Assembly: GCA_045602005.1 (NCBI GenBank)
Contig: JAZSAS010000050.1
Location: forward strand, 1-17,442
DNA length: 17,442 nt
Source of the DNA: UMGS755 sp045602005
GTDB lineage: Bacteria; Bacillota; Clostridia; UBA1381; UBA9506
Direction: 5' to 3'
Shown here piece by piece: positions 15,046 to 17,442 of the stretch. Position 1 is the stretch's first letter, and every line of letters starts with the position of its first letter. The notes beneath the pieces are model-generated. The model was given only the letters and a program-made list of their open reading frames with translations, was not told where the DNA came from and ran no database searches. The position numbers and the translations under genes were made by a program.

Positions 15046-16391
15046 TCATTCTCTTTCTTTTCTGTGAATAATTTAATCAAAGTTTCCCTAAATGTCTCAT
15101 AGGTGGTGCTATACCTTACTGTCACTTGATTTGTTAATTGTTCCATTTTCTTTTTATCAAGTTTAATTCCCTTAAAGCAGTAAGGGTAGCATTTTCGACT
15201 ACTATGCGGTCTTGTTGTTTCAAAGTTACCAAATATAGCAAATTTTTTGCTAAAAGTAATTTTTGTCAACGGCTCATCACCGAAATTCTTTTTATAATAC
15301 TCAGAGTATGCCTCATATAACGACGCTTTTTCACAAAATGCGTCTTCGTCTAATAAGCAACAGTTTTCAACGAAATCCTTGAAAATATCGTCATTAGTTA
15401 TTTTCATTGATACACTTGTAAGAGTGTCTTTATCGACTTTAATCTTACTTCTTAAATAGTGAAGCTTATATCTTAAATATCCCATAGTATGCGCATCAAA
15501 ACGAAGCTTGTCCAAATTCTTTGAATGTATCTTTAAGTCAATAGCGCCATAAATTGTTTTCAATTTTCTATACATTAAATGACTATCCGTTATATAAACA
15601 AATGGTATTTTAAACATAAAATGCAAATATCCAGGAAACAGTGGGTCCTTTATACTTATTTCTTTACCACTCATTATCTTTGTTAATTTATTTACAGAAA
15701 ACTCTGTTTCAGGAATTTTGCTATTAATTGCAACTGCAACCTTCCTGCCGAGATGATATTCAATCGATAGCTTGTGCAGCTCATTCACCGTTGCAAGTTC
15801 GTTAAAATCAACAAACGATAGAAAGCTACCGGAAAACATCTCCAAAAATTTAATAACTTGGATGTGCATATTCTTTTCCGCTAATATTACATAAGGTTTA
15901 GATGACGCTTCAGACTCTGTAATGATTTCAAGACATAGATTGAAAAGCGTGCGAAGTGTTATAAAATTTCCATTAGACAGCTCATATAAAATCTTGATTG
16001 CTGGTTCAAAAACATTGCCATATATACCTTCAAGATACCTGCTAGGATGATAGCTTATGTAGTTTTTATCACAATCTTTCGTGTTGGCACATAAAACGGT
16101 ACGTATGATAGAGTAATATTTATTCTTTAGCCTATCACTCAAATCTTCTTCAAAATCTTCTTTGCCAATAGGCATAATCAGACCGCTACCTCCTTTGTTT
16201 ATTATATAAAGATTTGATCCGATTGGCATCAAATTAGCTCTTGGATAATCATTTAATTTTGTTAAAGCCGTCCCGTATTCTTTGAGGGCGGTTTGAAATT
16301 TTTTTTGATTTCTAAATTCTTCTTCTCGTTTTTTTTGTTCTTTTTTTTCATTTGAATCATAATTAAAATAACGTTCATCAAGAGTAGGCAT
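15039..16391 (-). CDS. D5/P4-like helicase-primase C-terminal-type protein with degenerate Walker A
   Basis: A 450-residue protein. The N-terminus is a charged, probably coiled helix (residues 12-35). Residues 166-270 resemble a D5/P4-type SF3 helicase core: KPYVILAEKNMHIQVIKFL occupies the Walker A position but lacks G-x-x-G-K-S/T, and VNKLTKIMSGKEISIKDP (233-250) resembles the SF3 segment L-K-x-L-x-G-D, followed by IPFVYITDS (262-270). The C-terminal part (336-412) resembles the D5 C-terminal domain: FVENCCLLDED, LYEAYSEYYKKNFGDEPLT, FSKKFAIFG and CFKGIKLDKK. The likely role is replication or maintenance of the mobile element, with lost or altered ATP hydrolysis. Family assignment is by eye. 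AAGGAG (minus strand, 16401-16406) precedes the ATG. The gene ends right at the element boundary. Confidence 0.5.
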   Translation of the reverse strand: MPTLDERYFNYDSNEKKEQKKREEEFRNQKKFQTALKEYGTALTKLNDYPRANLMPIGSNLYIINKGGSGLIMPIGKEDFEEDLSDRLKNKYYSIIRTVLCANTKDCDKNYISYHPSRYLEGIYGNVFEPAIKILYELSNGNFITLRTLFNLCLEIITESEASSKPYVILAEKNMHIQVIKFLEMFSGSFLSFVDFNELATVNELHKLSIEYHLGRKVAVAINSKIPETEFSVNKLTKIMSGKEISIKDPLFPGYLHFMFKIPFVYITDSHLMYRKLKTIYGAIDLKIHSKNLDKLRFDAHTMGYLRYKLHYLRSKIKVDKDTLTSVSMKITNDDIFKDFVENCCLLDEDAFCEKASLYEAYSEYYKKNFGDEPLTKITFSKKFAIFGNFETTRPHSSRKCYPYCFKGIKLDKKKMEQLTNQVTVRYSTTYETFRETLIKLFTEKKENEF

Positions 16392-16413
16392 AATTATATC
16401 TCCTTATAGTTTT

Positions 16414-16440
16414 GGTGCACCATTATACCGTATGTGCACC
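16414..16440. promoter_or_regulatory. Paired GTGCACC operator-like repeats
   Basis: The palindrome GGTGCACC (16414-16421) and GTGCACC (16434-16440) lie 19 bases apart start to start, about two helical turns, and are placed just downstream of the minus-strand promoter. The spacing and palindromy suggest binding by a dimeric repressor. The regulator is not identified. Confidence 0.5.
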
Positions 16441-16445
16441 ACAAA

Positions 16446-16474
16446 AGTATATAATATCTGATTTTGAAAGTCAA
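16446..16474 (-). promoter_or_regulatory. Promoter of the helicase-primase-like gene
   Basis: On the minus strand TTGACT (16469-16474) and TATACT (16446-16451) are separated by exactly 17 bases. The transcript would run through the GTGCACC repeats into the gene at 16391. A second TATAAT (minus strand, about 16423-16428) lies further downstream without a good -35. Confidence 0.7.
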
Positions 16475-16573
16475 TGCCTTTATTAAAAATATAACTTTAT
16501 TTGGCAAATAACATTATATACCCCATAAAATAGCATGTACAAATTGGTTTTGTAAACTTTTACAGAGCACATA

Positions 16574-16637
16574 ACTTCCTCATAAAGCTACCGTCATATT
16601 GAATTAGGTTAGCTGCATATTATGTCTATGAGGAGGT
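16574..16637 (+). promoter_or_regulatory. Inverted repeat that could mask the recombinase-operon ribosome binding site
   Basis: ACTTCCTCATA (16574-16584) is complementary to TATGAGGAGGT (16627-16637) in 10 of 11 positions, the remaining one being a possible G-U pair, and the right arm contains the whole AGGAGGT box. A nested pairing AGCTA(16586-16590)/TAGCT(16610-16614) makes the fold more compact. If formed in the mRNA it would hide the ribosome binding site of the 40-residue ORF. Confidence 0.5.
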
Positions 16638-16643
16638 AATGAA

Positions 16644-16766
16644 ATGAATATTACAAACACATTTACTACTAAAACAACTTCTGAACGTCTTACAAAGCAG
16701 GCTGAAATTCATCGCCGCTGTATTTTGCTTCTGCATGCAAATGGCAAAAGGTGTGTGAATAAATGA
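16644..16766 (+). CDS. 40-residue protein upstream of the serine recombinase
   Basis: A small ORF starting MNITNTFTTKTTSERLTKQA and ending NGKRCVNK, with a basic, probably helical middle (about residues 13-34). It has the best ribosome binding site in this region (AGGAGGT, 16631-16637, six bases upstream). Its TGA overlaps the recombinase ATG as ATGA (16763-16766), so the recombinase is probably translated by coupling. The recombinase has no clear site of its own, which argues that this frame is really translated. Function is unknown: it may be a leader that meters recombinase synthesis or a small accessory factor for direction of recombination. Confidence 0.65.
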   Translation: MNITNTFTTKTTSERLTKQAEIHRRCILLLHANGKRCVNK

Positions 16767-17442
16767 ACGTGATTTACGCAAGACAATCTATTGATAAAAA
16801 AGACAGTTTATCAATAGAAGGACAAATTGAACAATGCCGAAAATTTGCAGGCAATGATGCAAAAGTTTATAAGGACAAAGGATATTCGGGAAAAAACATA
16901 AAAAGACCTGCCTTTACAGAACTGATAAAGGATGTAGAGGCAGGAAAAGTTAAAAAGTTATTTGTATATAGGTTAGACCGCTTTAGTCGCTCAATAGCAG
17001 ATTTTAGCCGCCTATGGGAGGTGCTTGATAAGCATGGTGTTGAGTTTCACTCGGCAACGGAGAATTTTGATACATCTACACCTATTGGCAGGGCAATGCT
17101 CAATATCGTATTGGTTTTTGCACAGCTTGAGCGAGAAACCACCGCTGAGCGTGTTAAGGACAACTATGTTCACCGCTTTCGGCTTGGTGCTTGGGGAGGC
17201 GGTCCTGCTCCCTACGGCTTTGACCTTGCAAAAATTATAGCTGACGGGACAAAGGCATCCTCTTTGGTTACAAATGACAAGGCTAATGTTGTAAAATGGA
17301 TATTTGAAGAATACGCACAGCCTGAAACATCGCTTAGAGGTATTGCAAAATCACTCGCGGAAAAAGGGATACACGGTCCTAAGCGGGAAGTGTGGGATAA
17401 TGTCACACTTTCCCGCATTTTGCATAGCCCTTTATATGTAAA
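16763..17442 (+). CDS. Large serine recombinase, N-terminal part (3'-partial)
   Basis: The frame is open for 226 codons to the window edge. The resolvase domain starts MNVIYARQS, with S9 as the expected nucleophile and R7 beside it, followed by DSLSIEGQIEQC, YSGKNIKRPAF, and the catalytic arginine region VYRLDRFSRSIADF (68-81). ATENFDTSTPIGRAMLNIVLVFAQ (split here for description at residues 99-122) and the E helix QLERETTAERV follow. The second domain (recombinase type) begins near residue 145 with GGPAPYGFDL and continues with SLRGIAKSLAEKGIHGP and WDNVTLSRILHSPLY. This order is that of large serine recombinases, which integrate and excise elements. It starts by a 4-base overlap with the 40-residue ORF. 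Confidence 0.9.
   Translation, partial: MNVIYARQSIDKKDSLSIEGQIEQCRKFAGNDAKVYKDKGYSGKNIKRPAFTELIKDVEAGKVKKLFVYRLDRFSRSIADFSRLWEVLDKHGVEFHSATENFDTSTPIGRAMLNIVLVFAQLERETTAERVKDNYVHRFRLGAWGGGPAPYGFDLAKIIADGTKASSLVTNDKANVVKWIFEEYAQPETSLRGIAKSLAEKGIHGPKREVWDNVTLSRILHSPLYV

Larger units (their letters stand above)
16392..16643. other. Divergent regulatory gap of the mobile element
   Basis: This 252-base AT-rich gap separates the leftward helicase-like gene from the rightward recombinase genes. It contains the minus-strand promoter, the GTGCACC repeats and the inverted repeat over the ribosome binding site. No convincing canonical promoter for the rightward transcript was found; a TTGGCA at 16501-16506 has only a poorly spaced TAAAAT partner. 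Confidence 0.6.
15010..17442. mobile_element. Left part of a serine-recombinase mobile element inside a deacetylase gene
   Basis: A foreign segment begins where the deacetylase homology stops (within 15010-15048) and continues past the window edge. It carries a 450-residue helicase-primase-like protein leftward, and a 40-residue ORF plus a large serine recombinase rightward, from a central regulatory region at 16392-16643. Large serine recombinases integrate elements at short specific sites, often inside genes. The right end and second attachment site are not in the window, so the element's size and exact boundary are unknown. Confidence 0.65.

Noticed and set aside
1..17442. CRISPR array, tRNA, rRNA or transposase-type insertion sequence
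   Set aside because: No regularly spaced direct repeats, cloverleaf-like sequences or complete transposase frames were noticed by eye; a tRNA or covariance scan was not possible.

Overview
The window looks like part of a low-to-moderate GC Firmicute chromosome, probably a clostridial species. The evidence is the consistently strong AGGAGG-type ribosome binding sites, AT-rich intergenic DNA, TTG and ATG starts, and the gene families present. It holds the distal part of a cell-surface polysaccharide (capsule or exopolysaccharide) locus, followed by the left end of a mobile element that has landed in a polysaccharide deacetylase gene. No rRNA, tRNA or CRISPR array was seen.

Region 1 (1-4160) is an ATP-grasp/transport block. 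It starts with an ATP-grasp ligase gene that is cut by the window edge and broken by an in-frame TAA at 650-652. An intact second ATP-grasp protein follows, then a TRAP (DctM-like) large permease and a 91-residue two-helix membrane protein. No substrate-binding DctP gene is visible.

Region 2 (4190-11452) is the polysaccharide assembly operon. In order it holds a 41-codon fragment resembling a glycosyltransferase N-terminus, a GT4-type glycosyltransferase, a Wzy-like polymerase, a Wzx-like flippase, a FnlA/CapE-type UDP-GlcNAc 4,6-dehydratase/5-epimerase, a nucleotidyltransferase-fold protein (NTP_transf_5 type) and a FnlB/CapF-type reductase with a cupin tail. FnlA and FnlB are the first two enzymes towards UDP-L-FucNAc. 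The GT, Wzy and Wzx genes would attach, flip and polymerise the repeat unit. A hairpin terminator follows fnlB.

Region 3 (11453-14720) begins with a 388-base non-coding gap containing terminator-like hairpins and an extended -10 promoter. A TTG-started UDP-GlcNAc 2-epimerase (WecB/MnaA type) follows, then a second NTP_transf_5-type gene split by a one-base frameshift, and a VanZ-family membrane protein. A strong hairpin at 14683-14720 separates this block from a convergent gene.

Region 4 (14740-17442) starts with the last ~100 codons of a minus-strand polysaccharide deacetylase. That gene breaks off near 15010-15045, where a foreign segment begins. The segment encodes, divergently, a 450-residue protein resembling a D5/P4-type SF3 helicase-primase with a degenerate Walker A, and a 40-residue ORF that overlaps by 4 bases a large serine recombinase running off the window. 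The simplest reading is a serine-recombinase element integrated into the deacetylase gene; whether its excision restores that gene cannot be tested here.

The window also contains an unusual number of damaged genes: nonsense, frameshift, truncated fragment and insertion. This suggests recent decay or turnover of the surface locus, although assembly error cannot be excluded for the two single-base lesions.
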